In this document: piece by piece, positions 63,401-64,000 of the stretch
Position numbering within the stretch: the stretch's first letter is position 1
Layout: each line of letters begins with the position of its first letter
From: Caryophanales bacterium UBA7278
GTDB taxonomy: Bacteria > Bacillota_I > Bacilli_A > RFN20 > CAG-826
Assembly: GCA_002472275.1 (NCBI GenBank)
Contig: DKRQ01000019.1
Location: 62,001 to 126,000 of the forward strand
Length of the DNA stretch: 64,000 nt
Direction: 5' to 3'
Program-made: the position numbers and the translations under genes
The notes under the pieces: model-generated
The model's input: the letters and a program-made list of their open reading frames with translations, nothing else
Told to the model about the DNA's origin: nothing
The model's database searches: none

Positions 63401-64000
63401 ATGGCAATCAAAACTTATCGTCCTTACACGCCGTCCCGTCGCAAAATGACGCAGTCGACGTTTGAGGAAATCACCAAGTCCACTCCTGAAAAATCGCTCC
63501 TCGCCCCGATGAAAAAGACGGGCGGACGCAACAATCAGGGACACATCACCTGCCGTCACATCGGCGGTGGCAACAAAAGGCGCTATCGCATCATCGACTT
63601 CAAGCGTCGCAAGGATGGCATCCCCGCGACCGTCAAGGCGATCGAATACGATCCCAACCGCAACGCCAACATCGCCCTCATCTGCTACGCAGACGGCGTG
63701 AAGGCCTACATCATCGAGCCCAAGGGCCTCTCCGTTGGCGACGTCATCGTCTCCGGCCCGGTCACCGACATCAAAATCGGCAACTGCCTTGAGCTCCAGA
63801 ACATCCCCGATGGTACCTTCGTGCACAACCTAGAGCTCCAGCCCGGCAAAGGCGCTCAGCTCTGCCGTGCCGCCGGCACCTCGGCTCAGGTCCTCGGCTC
63901 CGAAGGCAAATACGTCACCGTGCGTCTTGCCTCCGGCGAAGTCCGTAAGCTCCTCAAAGTCTGCCGCGCCACGGTCGGCGTCGTCGGCAATGAGGATTGG
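63401..64000 (+). CDS. rplB: 50S ribosomal protein L2 (3' end cut by window)
   Basis: 200 residues visible, no stop before the window end. [12 protein letters not shown] at the start, [20 protein letters not shown] and [18 protein letters not shown] identify L2, which binds 23S rRNA and helps form the peptidyl-transferase centre. SD AGGAG. Confidence 0.97.
   Translation, partial: MAIKTYRPYTPSRRKMTQSTFEEITKSTPEKSLLAPMKKTGGRNNQGHITCRHIGGGNKRRYRIIDFKRRKDGIPATVKAIEYDPNRNANIALICYADGVKAYIIEPKGLSVGDVIVSGPVTDIKIGNCLELQNIPDGTFVHNLELQPGKGAQLCRAAGTSAQVLGSEGKYVTVRLASGEVRKLLKVCRATVGVVGNEDW

Overview
The window reads as a chromosome segment of a Bacillota bacterium, most likely an uncultured gut member of the Bacilli related to the Erysipelotrichales or Mollicutes. 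The evidence is the Bacillota-type cluster gdpP-rplI-dnaB-walJ-rlmH, a class III anaerobic ribonucleotide reductase, MscL, DtxR-family and GtrA-family proteins, and a tmRNA with a long Mollicutes-like tag. TGA is used as a stop throughout, often in ATGA or TGATG overlaps, so the code is standard. No tRNA or rRNA gene was seen.

Layout. 1-4.8 kb: the end of a membrane protein, malic enzyme, pyrophosphatase and two lipoproteins. 5.1-8.65 kb: a surface-glycan pair (GtrB-like glycosyltransferase and a GT-C-like membrane protein) bracketed by a 34-bp direct repeat. 8.7-12.5 kb: AlkD-like repair protein, a GG-leader peptide, a protein of six 16-residue repeats, a BspA-like LRR lipoprotein and an HTH-nucleotidyltransferase. 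12.5-19.2 kb: TldD/TldE, a membrane phosphoesterase, CTP synthase and a TfoX-domain protein. 19.2-24.1 kb: deacetylase, EamA transporter, large membrane protein, acetyltransferase and a tiny membrane protein. 24.2-29.4 kb: the c-di-AMP phosphodiesterase/L9/DnaB/MBL/RlmH operon. 29.4-32.3 kb: a HAD phosphatase and unknown membrane proteins. 32.4-39.9 kb: an accessory region with a serine-recombinase remnant, an RHS protein with a candidate immunity gene, ssrA (tmRNA), a GGDEF protein and a truncated hypA whose broken end coincides with a 12-bp copy of the ssrA 3' end. 40-47.7 kb: folA/thyA, a CmpB-like membrane protein, a lipoprotein, nrdG, trxB and nrdD, so nucleotide metabolism dominates. 47.7-57.9 kb: mscL, a phosphatase-NUDIX fusion, hydrolase, ATP-grasp ligase, DUF2188 protein, GtrA, DtxR regulator, glnA, flavoprotein, membrane protein and two kinase-like proteins. 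58-61 kb: queuosine genes tgt-queA-queH. 61-64 kb: the start of the S10 ribosomal operon (rpsJ, rplC, rplD, rplW, rplB, the last cut by the window end).

The strongest window-wide signal is in how genes start. About nineteen genes or operon-first genes have no Shine-Dalgarno sequence; instead a TANNNT-type -10 box lies 6-10 nt before the start codon, as expected for leaderless mRNAs. Operon-internal genes and a minority of first genes carry a clear AGGAGG-type site. This pattern also settles several ambiguous starts.

Other points for follow-up are the GG-leader peptide near TldD/TldE, the six-repeat protein, the NrdD-redoxin fusion with a structured leader, the phosphatase-NUDIX fusion, and the scars around ssrA. 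All calls were made by reading the sequence and translations; no database search was run.
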